Shown: positions 7,567 to 14,615 of the stretch, piece after piece
Numbering within the stretch: position 1 is the stretch's first letter
How the letters are laid out: each line of letters begins with the position of its first letter
Assembly (NCBI GenBank): GCA_023263845.1
Contig: JALQUH010000227.1
Coordinates: 1 to 44,955, forward strand
Direction of reading: 5' to 3'
Origin: Candidatus Nanopelagicales bacterium
GTDB taxonomy: Bacteria > Actinomycetota > Actinomycetes > S36-B12
Length of the DNA: 44,955 nucleotides
Translations under genes and position numbers: made by a program
Notes under the pieces: generated by a model
The model's database searches: none
What the model saw: only the letters and a program-made list of their open reading frames with translations
Told to the model about the DNA's origin: nothing

Positions 7567-8033
7567 CGCTCCCCGGCATCGTCGGGTACGCCATGCGGTC
7601 GCGGCACTCGTCTCGCCGGCCGCCCCGGCTCGGGATTGGCGCCCGGCCAGGGGCGCTCGCGCCGGGCCTCGAGGACGACGTCCTTGCGCAAGGGGTGATC
7701 GACCGGCACGTCGGCCAGAAGCAATCGTTCCGGACGCGGGTGTCCCACCAGCGTGACACCGAACATCTCAGCGATCTCGCGTTCGTGCCAGTCCGCGGCG
7801 GGGAGCAACTCGACCAGGCTGTCCAGGTGCGGTGCCCCGCGGTCAATTCGCGTGTGCGCGAAGACACCCGATGAGTGTTCGTCTACGAGGTGAATGACGA
7901 CTTCGATTTCACCCTCGTCTATCCGATCCACGGCCGTCAGTAGGTCCAAAGAGGTGTAGCCGTCGGCCATGAGTCCTGCGACCCCGGTGGCCCAGTCCGT
8001 CAATCGGTCACCGGGCGGCGACGACGCCGTCAT
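7563..8033 (-). CDS. NuoC-like (30 kDa) complex I subunit
   Basis: A 156-residue protein with the Complex I 30-kDa signature: DWHEREIAEMFGV, then HPRPERLLLADVP and HPLRKDVVLEARRERPWPG. The canonical family reads WHERE..D.FG......H..L.R.......HP.RKD. It is shorter than the canonical NuoC here (248 residues). The start is the ATG at 8033, overlapping the stop of the B-like gene by 4 nt, which leaves out the first 64 codons of the ORF-track entry (they are antisense shadow of the B-like gene). In known enzymes this subunit scaffolds the B-D-I arm, so it implies a multi-subunit complex rather than free proteins. Confidence 0.85.
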   Translation of the reverse strand: MTASSPPGDRLTDWATGVAGLMADGYTSLDLLTAVDRIDEGEIEVVIHLVDEHSSGVFAHTRIDRGAPHLDSLVELLPAADWHEREIAEMFGVTLVGHPRPERLLLADVPVDHPLRKDVVLEARRERPWPGANPEPGRPARRVPRPHGVPDDAGER

Positions 8034-8428
8034 CGGGCCGCCGCCACTTCGGCGAGTGCAGCCACGAGGGCATCGGGTCGCGGCGGGCAGCCCGGCACGT
8101 AGTGCTGCACCGGCAGCACGTCCACAATGCCGGGCGTGACGGCGTAGGAGTCCCAGTAGGGACCCCCGGAGGTGCTGCAGGCGCCGAAGGCCATGGCGTA
8201 CCGCGGCTCGGGCAGCTCCGCCCACACCGACTCAATCTGCCCGTGGAGGGCGTTGGTCACCGTCCCGGAGATGACCAGGACATGGGCCCGGGCTGGCTCA
8301 GCGACGTCATCGGTCGGAATCAGCAGGCCCCGCGCGACCGCCGCGGCGAACTCGACTGCGCAACATGCCAGGCCCAGATCCCGGACATGGATCCGCACAC
8401 TCGGATCGGTCGCCAGCGCGTAGTCCAC
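8030..8428 (-). CDS. NuoB-like (PSST) [4Fe-4S] N2-cluster subunit
   Basis: A 132-residue protein with all four N2-type cysteines: the tandem pair in LACCAVEF, one in FGACSTSGG and one in VPGCPPRPDAL. These are the ligands of the terminal iron-sulfur cluster beside the quinone site in complex I, also found in group 4 hydrogenase small subunits. It lacks the N-terminal and C-terminal extensions of canonical NuoB (184 residues, encoded at 29230-29784). The GTG at 8428 is chosen because a TANNNT box ends 6 nt before it, fitting a leaderless mRNA; the ORF track uses the TTG at 8434. It is the first gene of the B-C-I triad, divergent from korA with about 100 bp between. Confidence 0.87.
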   Translation of the reverse strand: MDYALATDPSVRIHVRDLGLACCAVEFAAAVARGLLIPTDDVAEPARAHVLVISGTVTNALHGQIESVWAELPEPRYAMAFGACSTSGGPYWDSYAVTPGIVDVLPVQHYVPGCPPRPDALVAALAEVAAAR

Positions 8429-8434
8429 CCCCAA

Positions 8435-8440
8435 AGGCTA
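8435..8440 (-). promoter_or_regulatory. -10 box of a leaderless promoter for the NuoBCI-like triad
   Basis: The minus strand reads TAGCCT, then six nucleotides (TTGGGG), then GTG. TANNNT at this distance is the standard actinobacterial leaderless arrangement and is repeated at four other genes in this window. Confidence 0.6.
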
Positions 8441-8535
8441 CCGACGTTCCGATGGTGGGGACCTGCACGGACAATTCCGCACTCTGGGTGGACAATGGGC
8501 CGAGGCCCCGGGCCCAATCGACCGAAGAGGTGCGC

Positions 8536-10392
8536 GTGACATCGACTGCGAAGACCGTCGTCCCCCTCGGCCATGTGGTCATTCGCTTCGCCGGTGATTC
8601 CGGGGATGGCATGCAGTTGACCGGCGACCGGTTCACCTCCGAGACGGCTGGTCTCGGCAATGACCTGTCCACGCTGCCGGACTTCCCCGCCGAGATTCGC
8701 GCCCCCGCTGGCACCCTGCCAGGCGTATCGGCATTCCAACTGCACTTTGCCGATCACGACATCATGACCCCTGGCGATCGACCTGACGTCCTCGTCGCGA
8801 TGAACCCCGCCGCGCTCAAGGCCAACCTGAAGGACCTGCGCCCCGGATCGGACCTCATCGTCAACACCGACGAGTTCACCAAGCGCAACCTTGAGAAGGT
8901 GGGCTACGGAGCAAACCCTCTCGAGGACGGCTCACTCGATCAGTACGCCGTCCATGACATCGCGCTCACCTCGATGACCCTGGAGGCGCTCGCCAATTTC
9001 GACGTGTCCAAGAAGGAGGCCGAGCGAGCGAAGAACATGTTCGCCCTTGGCCTGCTGTGCTGGCTGTACAGCCGGCCTACCGAAGGCACGCTGGAGTTCC
9101 TGCGCTCCAAGTTCGCCAAGAAGCCCCAGATCATGGCCGCCAACATCGCGGCCTTCGAGGCCGGTTGGTCCTTCGGTGAGACCACCGAGAGTTTCTCAGT
9201 GCGGTACGAGGTCAAGCCCGCGCCGATGGTGCCCGGGACCTACCGCAACATCACCGGCAATCCTGCTCTGGCCTACGGCCTGATCGCGGCATCTCGCCAG
9301 TCGGGCCTGCCCCTCTTCCTCGGTTCCTACCCCATCACTCCCGCGTCCGACATCCTGCATGAACTGAGCAAGCACAAGGACTTCGGTGTCGTCACGGTCC
9401 AGGCCGAGGACGAGATCGCCGGCGTGACCGCGGCCCTGGGTGCGTCGTACGCCGGATCCCTCGGTGTCACGACGACCTCCGGCCCCGGCGTTGCGCTGAA
9501 GTCCGAGGCGATCGGTCTAGCGGTCTCACTGGAGTTGCCGCTGGTGATCGTCGACGTGCAACGTGGCGGCCCATCGACGGGACTGCCCACCAAGACCGAG
9601 CAGGCCGACCTGCTCCAGGCGATGTTCGGTCGCAACGGTGAGGCCCCGGTCCCCATCGTGGCGCCGCAGTCCCCCGGTGACTGCTTCAACGCTGCCCTTG
9701 AGGCCGCGCGTATCGCCATTACCTACCGCACGCCGGTCTTCCTGCTATCGGACGGCTATCTGGCCAACGGCTCCGAGCCGTGGCGGGTGCCCGAGGTCAG
9801 CGCGCTGCCCCGCATCGACCCGGACTTTGCCACCGAGACCAACCACGACGGCGAGTTCTGGCCCTACCTCCGCAACCCGGAGACCCTGGCCCGGCCGTGG
9901 GCAGTCCCCGGAACTCCCGGGCTCGAGCATCGGATCGGGGGGCTGGAAAAGGCTGATGGCAGCGGCGACATCTCCTACGACCCAGAGAACCACGACCGCA
10001 TGGTGCGGATTCGCCAGGCCAAGGTCGATGCCATCGCCGCCACCATTCCACCTGTTGAGGTCGATGACCCGTCGGGCAAGGCCCGGGTGCTCATCCTCGG
10101 GTGGGGCTCGACGTACGGACCGATTGGCGCCGCCTGCCGGGCGGTGCGATCAGAGGGTCTGGAGGTGGCCCAGGCTCATCTTCGCCATCTCAACCCCTTC
10201 CCGGCCAATCTCGGCGAGGTTCTGCACTCCTACGACCGAGTCATCGTCCCGGAGATGAACCTCGGCCAGTTGGCCTTCCTCATCCGCGGCCGGTTCCTCG
10301 TGGATGCCATCGGCTACAACCAGGTGCGCGGATTGCCGTTCACCTCCGATGAACTCAAGCAAGCCATCACCGACGTCATCTCGAGCCTGTGA
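8536..10392 (+). CDS. korA: 2-oxoglutarate:ferredoxin oxidoreductase, fused gamma-alpha subunit
   Basis: Oxidative decarboxylation of a 2-oxoacid (2-oxoglutarate in the best-studied actinobacterial homologues) to the acyl-CoA with transfer of electrons to ferredoxin. The 618-residue protein has an N-terminal gamma domain (VIRFAGDSGDGMQLTGDRF, about 14-190) fused to the alpha domain (TGNPALAYGLIAA, LGSYPITPASDILHEL, QAEDEIAGVTAALGASYAG) and the C-terminal transketolase-like domain (VLILGWGSTYGP, HLRHLNPFP). This gamma-alpha fusion is the actinobacterial KorA layout. The start is the GTG at 8536 with GAAGAGG 5 nt before it; the ORF-track Met at 8365 lies inside the divergent B-like gene. It is followed by korB after 6 nt. 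Confidence 0.93.
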   Translation: MTSTAKTVVPLGHVVIRFAGDSGDGMQLTGDRFTSETAGLGNDLSTLPDFPAEIRAPAGTLPGVSAFQLHFADHDIMTPGDRPDVLVAMNPAALKANLKDLRPGSDLIVNTDEFTKRNLEKVGYGANPLEDGSLDQYAVHDIALTSMTLEALANFDVSKKEAERAKNMFALGLLCWLYSRPTEGTLEFLRSKFAKKPQIMAANIAAFEAGWSFGETTESFSVRYEVKPAPMVPGTYRNITGNPALAYGLIAASRQSGLPLFLGSYPITPASDILHELSKHKDFGVVTVQAEDEIAGVTAALGASYAGSLGVTTTSGPGVALKSEAIGLAVSLELPLVIVDVQRGGPSTGLPTKTEQADLLQAMFGRNGEAPVPIVAPQSPGDCFNAALEAARIAITYRTPVFLLSDGYLANGSEPWRVPEVSALPRIDPDFATETNHDGEFWPYLRNPETLARPWAVPGTPGLEHRIGGLEKADGSGDISYDPENHDRMVRIRQAKVDAIAATIPPVEVDDPSGKARVLILGWGSTYGPIGAACRAVRSEGLEVAQAHLRHLNPFPANLGEVLHSYDRVIVPEMNLGQLAFLIRGRFLVDAIGYNQVRGLPFTSDELKQAITDVISSL

Positions 10393-10398
10393 GGATCT

Positions 10399-11457
10399 GT
10401 GACCGCGACTGACCTGCCCATGCCCGGCCTGGCCGGAGTTCCGCGCACTGACGAGAAGCAGACGGCGAAGTCCTTCAAGACCGACCAGGAGGTGCGCTGG
10501 TGCCCCGGCTGCGGCGACTACGCGATTCTCGCCGCGGTTCAGGGATTCCTGCCCGAGTTGGGGCTGCGCAAGGAGAACATCGTCTTCATCTCCGGCATCG
10601 GCTGCTCCTCCCGGTTCCCCTACTACATGAACACGTACGGCATGCACTCCATCCATGGACGGGCCCCAGCGATCGCCACCGGTGTCGCCGTCACTCGCCC
10701 TGACTTGTCGGTATGGGTCGTCACCGGTGACGGCGACGCCCTGTCGATCGGCGGCAACCACCTCATCCATGCGCTGCGCCGCAACGTCAATCTGAAGATC
10801 CTGCTGTTCAACAACCGGATCTACGGCCTCACGAAGGGCCAGTACTCGCCCACCTCGGAGACCGGCAAGATCACCAAATCGACACCCATGGGGTCTTTGG
10901 ACTACTCCTTCAATCCGGTCTCCATCGCCCTCGGCGCCGAGGCTTCCTTCGTGGCCCGCACGATCGACTCCGACCGCCAGCATCTGACCGAGACCCTGCG
11001 ACGAGCGGCCGCCCACGAGGGCACTGCGCTGGTGGAGATCCTGCAGAACTGCAACATCTTCAACGATGATGCCTGGGCCCCGCTGAAGGACATCGACACG
11101 CGCGACGACATGCTCATCCGGCTCGTGGACGGCGAGCAGATCCGCTTCGGCACGGATGGGCAGCATGCGGTGGTGCGCGGCAAGGACGGACACATCACGG
11201 TCGCCGAGGCTGCCGAGGTGGACGAGTCCGACATCATCGTCTTCGACTCCCACGCTAAGGACCCCGGTCTCGCGTTCGCACTGTCCCGACTAGCCGACTT
11301 CCACTCGCTCGCCGACACCGCAATCGGTGTCTTCCGCGATGTCCAGCGACCCTCCTATAACCGACTCGTGCGCGAGCAGGTCGCTGCTGCACAGGGTGCA
11401 CAGGAGCCCGATCTGCAGGCACTCCTGCTGGGCAAGGACACATGGACGGTCAACTGA
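10399..11457 (+). CDS. korB: 2-oxoglutarate:ferredoxin oxidoreductase, beta subunit
   Basis: TPP-binding subunit of the KorAB enzyme. The 352-residue protein shows the cluster cysteines in RWCPGCGDYAIL, GIGCSSRFPYYM and QNCNIFNDDAW, and the TPP/Mg motif GDGDALSIGGNHLIHALRRN followed by NNRIYGLTKGQYSPTS. There is no built-in ferredoxin domain, so an external ferredoxin or other acceptor is needed; the divergent NuoI-like protein is a candidate. The GTG start at 10399 has GAGGAT just upstream. Its 3' end overlaps the transporter gene by 16 nt. Confidence 0.93.
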   Translation: MTATDLPMPGLAGVPRTDEKQTAKSFKTDQEVRWCPGCGDYAILAAVQGFLPELGLRKENIVFISGIGCSSRFPYYMNTYGMHSIHGRAPAIATGVAVTRPDLSVWVVTGDGDALSIGGNHLIHALRRNVNLKILLFNNRIYGLTKGQYSPTSETGKITKSTPMGSLDYSFNPVSIALGAEASFVARTIDSDRQHLTETLRRAAAHEGTALVEILQNCNIFNDDAWAPLKDIDTRDDMLIRLVDGEQIRFGTDGQHAVVRGKDGHITVAEAAEVDESDIIVFDSHAKDPGLAFALSRLADFHSLADTAIGVFRDVQRPSYNRLVREQVAAAQGAQEPDLQALLLGKDTWTVN

Positions 11458-12389
11458 GCACGTCCAAGGCACCGAGGTCCGAGGTCACCAGCGGGCTTCT
11501 CTTCGGCCTGCTCGCCTACGGTCTGTGGGGCACCTTCCCGCTGTATTTCTCCCTCTTCGACGAACTGAATCCGGTCGAGGTGGTTGCCTACCGCATCACC
11601 TGGTCACTGATCTTCTGCGTCATCCTTATTGCCATCTTCGGCGACTGGCGAGCGGTGCGGTCGATCCTCCGATCGCCGCGGCAGCTGGCACTGCTCGGTA
11701 CCGCATCGGTCGCGATCGCCATCAACTGGACGACATATGTCTACTCGGTGTCCACCAATCAGGTCGTCGAAGCAGCGTTGGGCTACTTCATCAACCCCCT
11801 CGTCACGGTGGCCATGGGTGTCGTCATCCTGCGCGAGCGGCTACGCAGGCCGCAGTGGTCGGCCGTGGCAATCGCGGCGGTCGGCGTGGTCATCATCGGG
11901 GTGGCCAAGGGCGCCGCGCCCTGGGTGGGCCTGATCCTGGCCTTCAGTTTCGGTACCTACGGGCTGATGAAGAAGTTGGCTGGCGCGGGCGCCCTACCGG
12001 GGCTGACGGTGGAGACGTTGCTGCTCCTACCGGTCGCGGGCGTGGTACTCGGCTACTTCCAGGTGCACGGCGGGACGGCTATCGCCACGCACGGATGGGG
12101 CCTGGGCACACTCCTCGCGCTCCTCGGACCGGTCACCGCCATCCCTCTCATGGCCTACGCCGCAGCCGCGAACCGGCTCCCCCTTGCGACCGTTGGCATC
12201 CTGCAGTACCTCACACCAACGATCATTTTCATCATGGGCATCACGATCTTCGGCGACAGCGTGTCCGCCTTCCAGTTGCTTGGCTTCTGCCTCATCTGGA
12301 CGGCCCTGGCCGTCTTCTCCTACGACACGGTGCGGCACTCGCGGCGAGCCTCTCCGCTGGACGCGCTCGAGGTGGCCGAGCCGACGTAG
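11442..12389 (+). CDS. rarD: RarD-type EamA/DMT transporter
   Basis: Ten-helix drug/metabolite transporter of the RarD branch. The 315-residue protein starts LLFGLLAYGLWGTFPLYFSL and contains INWTTYVYSVSTNQVVEAALGYFINPLV, the marker of RarD within the EamA family (NW..yiwAvn...v.eaSLGYFINPL). Substrate is unknown in most members; amino acid-derived or chloramphenicol-like compounds have been proposed, so no substrate is assigned. The ATG at 11442 overlaps the end of korB by 16 nt, suggesting cotranscription. It may export an aromatic amino acid product given the kynurenine genes nearby, but that is inference only. Confidence 0.9.
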   Translation: MDGQLSTSKAPRSEVTSGLLFGLLAYGLWGTFPLYFSLFDELNPVEVVAYRITWSLIFCVILIAIFGDWRAVRSILRSPRQLALLGTASVAIAINWTTYVYSVSTNQVVEAALGYFINPLVTVAMGVVILRERLRRPQWSAVAIAAVGVVIIGVAKGAAPWVGLILAFSFGTYGLMKKLAGAGALPGLTVETLLLLPVAGVVLGYFQVHGGTAIATHGWGLGTLLALLGPVTAIPLMAYAAAANRLPLATVGILQYLTPTIIFIMGITIFGDSVSAFQLLGFCLIWTALAVFSYDTVRHSRRASPLDALEVAEPT

Positions 12390-12399
12390 CCGCGAGATC

Positions 12400-12418
12400 G
12401 GGCACCGCGGAAGTGCCC
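12400..12418. terminator. Short hairpin between convergent rarD and luxR-type genes
   Basis: GGGCAC and GTGCCC pair around a 7-nt loop, 10 nt after the rarD stop and before the end of the convergent regulator gene. There is no T-run, so this is a weak bidirectional terminator candidate. Confidence 0.3.
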
Positions 12419-12448
12419 AGGCGACCATGCGCACCGCACGCGGAAGCC

Positions 12449-13213
12449 CTATAGACCAACGCGCTTGGCCCTGACCAAGAGATCGGCGCGGCCCTTGGCC
12501 CCGAGGAGCCCGCTGAGATTCGTGACGTCTGCCTTGATGGTTGCCTGGGAGTACCCGAGCATCGTGGCGATCTCGCGAGTGGATCGACCCTCGCGCAGGT
12601 TGACCAGAATCTCCCGCTGACGTGCCGTGAACTCCAACGGAGGCGCATCGGTCGCCAGCGCTCGAGTCTCGCCGTTGCGCTGCGCATCGGCGATGACCCA
12701 CAGCGCTGTGGCGTCGCACATGGCGTCAAGGACCGCGCGCAGCTGCCAGGTGCGGTCCACGGCCTCTTCGAAGAACAGGACAAGGAATCCGATCGGCGCG
12801 CCTCGATGGACGATAGGCACAAACCCAATATCCCCACGCGGGGCGAGGCCGCGGAAGAAGGGGGCCGCGAGCGGGTATTCGTCGGCCACCTGCTCGGCAG
12901 ACATAAACTTCTCCACCCCGGTGCGGAAGGTTTCCGCGCCCGGAAGGTGCATCGAGGCCGTAACCGTCTGGTAGACCCGCGTTGCGCGGGGACCGACGCC
13001 GTGGGAGCCCACGAGGTCCAACGTGGCGCCGTCCGTGCGCACCGAGTAGATGAGCGCGCCCCCGGCCCGGTAAGGGGCCAGCAGTCCGCGCACCATGGCG
13101 TAGGCCACCGTGTCGCCATCGGGGAAGTCCCGAAGGGTCTTGAGGAAGGAAAGCAGCGGCGCAGCGTCCGGGGCATGCCGGTCCCCAGAACGACGACCCT
13201 TGCTCTGAGCCAT
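12449..13213 (-). CDS. GAF-LuxR family transcriptional regulator
   Basis: A 254-residue one-component regulator. The N-terminal two thirds look like a GAF-type sensor (LLSFLKTLRDFPDGD, GALIYSVRTDGATLDLVGSHG, IGFVPIVHRGAPIGFLVLFFEE). The C-terminal 60 residues are a LuxR helix-turn-helix (LEFTARQREILVNLREGRSTREIATMLGYSQATIKADVTNL). There is no receiver domain. The start is set at the ATG at 13213 because GGGAGGTG lies 5-6 nt before it; the ORF-track start at 13342 would translate the upstream palindromic region. Ligand and targets are unknown. Palindromes upstream could be its own operators. Confidence 0.85.
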   Translation of the reverse strand: MAQSKGRRSGDRHAPDAAPLLSFLKTLRDFPDGDTVAYAMVRGLLAPYRAGGALIYSVRTDGATLDLVGSHGVGPRATRVYQTVTASMHLPGAETFRTGVEKFMSAEQVADEYPLAAPFFRGLAPRGDIGFVPIVHRGAPIGFLVLFFEEAVDRTWQLRAVLDAMCDATALWVIADAQRNGETRALATDAPPLEFTARQREILVNLREGRSTREIATMLGYSQATIKADVTNLSGLLGAKGRADLLVRAKRVGL

Positions 13214-13241
13214 CGCGTTCACCTCCCGGTGGACACTTTCG

Positions 13242-13301
13242 CCGAGTGTGCGCCCCCGTGCGCCGAAATCGCCCAAAGTCGACCCGCGAGCGCACACTCG
13301 G
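13242..13301. repeat. 12-bp inverted repeat upstream of the regulator
   Basis: CCGAGTGTGCGC at 13242-13253 and its exact reverse complement GCGCACACTCGG at 13290-13301, separated by 36 nt. It sits 29-88 nt before the regulator start, within its leader or promoter. It could bind a dimeric regulator at two half sites, form a 5' leader hairpin, or be a dispersed palindromic element. Confidence 0.8.
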
Positions 13302-13340
13302 TCTCTTCGTCCACGACGATCCAGAGGGGGCAAAACGGTC

Positions 13341-13353
13341 ATAGCCGGGCTAT
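13341..13353. promoter_or_regulatory. 13-bp palindrome, possible operator
   Basis: ATAGCC-G-GGCTAT, a perfect dyad about 130 nt upstream of the regulator start. Size and symmetry fit a LuxR-type operator, but no binding evidence can be seen. Confidence 0.35.
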
Positions 13354-13437
13354 AGCCGCGCCAATCGGTCGAGGACGACCCCCTTCACGCACTAGACAGG
13401 GCATGTCCGCCAATCGAGGGGGTGGCGGAAAGGCTTC

Positions 13438-13481
13438 GGGCCGTCGTCTCGGATCGGGGGGATTCGACGAGACGGCGGCCC
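13438..13481 (-). terminator. Hairpin downstream of the nuo / prenyl synthase operon
   Basis: Arms GGGCCGTCGTCTCG and CGAGACGGCGGCCC pair at 13 of 14 positions around a 16-nt loop, about 125 nt past the prenyl synthase stop. Only a weak pyrimidine stretch (CCTTTCC) follows on the minus strand. It is the best candidate for the end of the long nuo transcript. Confidence 0.45.
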
Positions 13482-13606
13482 GAATTCATTTCCGCTCCAT
13501 GACGCGCGGGACGAAGCAATCCCTAGTGCCCTGGGGGACCGGCAGCCTTCCCGCGGCGCTCAGGCAGGCCGACCATGACCGACCTAGCCACCCGCCTCAT
13601 GGGTAT

Positions 13607-14605
13607 CTAGCCCGTGCGGGTGACGACGTAGTCGCACAGCACGGACATGGCATCGCGCGCTGGGATCGCCGGGAGCGGTTCGAGTGCTTCGCGAGCAAGG
13701 TCGGCCCAGTGTCTCGCCTCGACCCGAGCCCGGGCGAGCGCATCATGGCCGCGCAGCAACTCCAGCGCCTCCGCGTGCTCGTCATCGTCCGGAAGGGGTC
13801 GAGTGAGCAGGTCACGGAATCTCGGATCGAGCTCTCCCGACAGCGCGATAAGCGCCGCCAGCGTGGGCACGCCCGCCCGCAGATCAGTTCCGGGCACCTT
13901 GCCCGAGTCCCGGGAATCGCTGGTGATGTCCACGATGTCATCAGCGAGTTGGAAAGCGATGCCGATTCGTTCGCCGAAATCGGTGAGCAGGTCAACGGTG
14001 GCGGGGTCACAGCCAGCCATCAGGGAGCCGTAGCGGCCGGACGTCGCGATGAGTGAGGCGGTCTTGTCCGCAATCACCTGGATGTGATGCTCGACCGGAT
14101 CGAGTCCGTCCTCAGGGCCGATCGTCTCGCGAATCTGACCGGTGCACAGGCGCTCAAAGGTGTAGGCCTGGATGCGCACGGCCTCCGGGCCGAGGTCGGC
14201 GAGAATCCCGGAGGATTTGGCGAAGAGAAAGTCCCCGGTGAGGATGGCGACGCTGTTATCCCAGCGTGCATTCGCCGAGGCCGCACCGCGCCGGAGATCG
14301 GCTTCATCCATGACGTCGTCGTGATAGAGCGTCGCGAGGTGGGTGAGCTCGGCCACAACGGCGGCCGGCACAACGCCCGGAGCGTGCGGATCACCGAACT
14401 CCGCGGCAAGGAGCACCAGCAGTGGGCGAAAACGCTTGCCGCCGGCCTCCACAAGGTACTTCGACGCCTCGGTCACGAAGGGGTAGTCGCTGCGCACCGC
14501 GGCCAACAGCCCCGCCTCGACGCTTTCCATGCCCTGTGTAAGGCGAAGGGCAAGAGCCGGTTCCAAAACACCGAGGTCGGGGAGTCGGCCCGATGACGCA
14601 GTCAT
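13607..14605 (-). CDS. Polyprenyl diphosphate synthase (menaquinone side chain)
   Basis: Trans-prenyltransferase that elongates farnesyl or geranylgeranyl diphosphate with isopentenyl diphosphate. The 332-residue protein has the first Asp-rich motif LYHDDVMDEADLRRG, the second QLADDIVDITSD, and GGKRFRPLLVLL near the N-terminus, which binds IPP. The ATG at 14605 is used (10 nt after nuoN ends) because the ORF-track start overlaps nuoN. The chain length cannot be read safely from sequence. Position at the end of the nuo operon and the nearby men cluster point to the menaquinone tail rather than carotenoids. Confidence 0.9.
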   Translation of the reverse strand: MTASSGRLPDLGVLEPALALRLTQGMESVEAGLLAAVRSDYPFVTEASKYLVEAGGKRFRPLLVLLAAEFGDPHAPGVVPAAVVAELTHLATLYHDDVMDEADLRRGAASANARWDNSVAILTGDFLFAKSSGILADLGPEAVRIQAYTFERLCTGQIRETIGPEDGLDPVEHHIQVIADKTASLIATSGRYGSLMAGCDPATVDLLTDFGERIGIAFQLADDIVDITSDSRDSGKVPGTDLRAGVPTLAALIALSGELDPRFRDLLTRPLPDDDEHAEALELLRGHDALARARVEARHWADLAREALEPLPAIPARDAMSVLCDYVVTRTG

Positions 14606-14615
14606 GTCGCGATGG

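Larger units (their letters stand above)
13214..13606. other. 393-bp gene-free region between luxR-type and prenyl synthase genes
   Basis: No convincing gene here. It holds the upstream region of the minus-strand regulator, a 12-bp inverted repeat, a 13-bp palindrome, a small hairpin near 13409-13430 (CCGCCA/TGGCGG) and a strong hairpin at 13438-13481. The one long plus-strand ORF crossing it (12806-14056) is Gly/Arg/Ser-rich and runs antisense through both neighbours, so it is taken as a shadow. Confidence 0.6.

Noticed and set aside
7237-8428. A group 4 [NiFe]-hydrogenase
   Set aside because: There is no large subunit with the CxxC nickel-binding pairs and no maturation genes; only B-, C- and I-like parts are present.
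13214-13342. N-terminal extension of the LuxR-type regulator to 13342
   Set aside because: It would translate across the inverted repeat, is Arg/Gly-rich, and the ATG at 13213 has a clear GGGAGGTG site.
13378-13606. A plus-strand gene in the gap (MSANRGGGG...)
   Set aside because: No ribosome-binding site, low-complexity start, and the frame simply continues antisense through the prenyl synthase gene.
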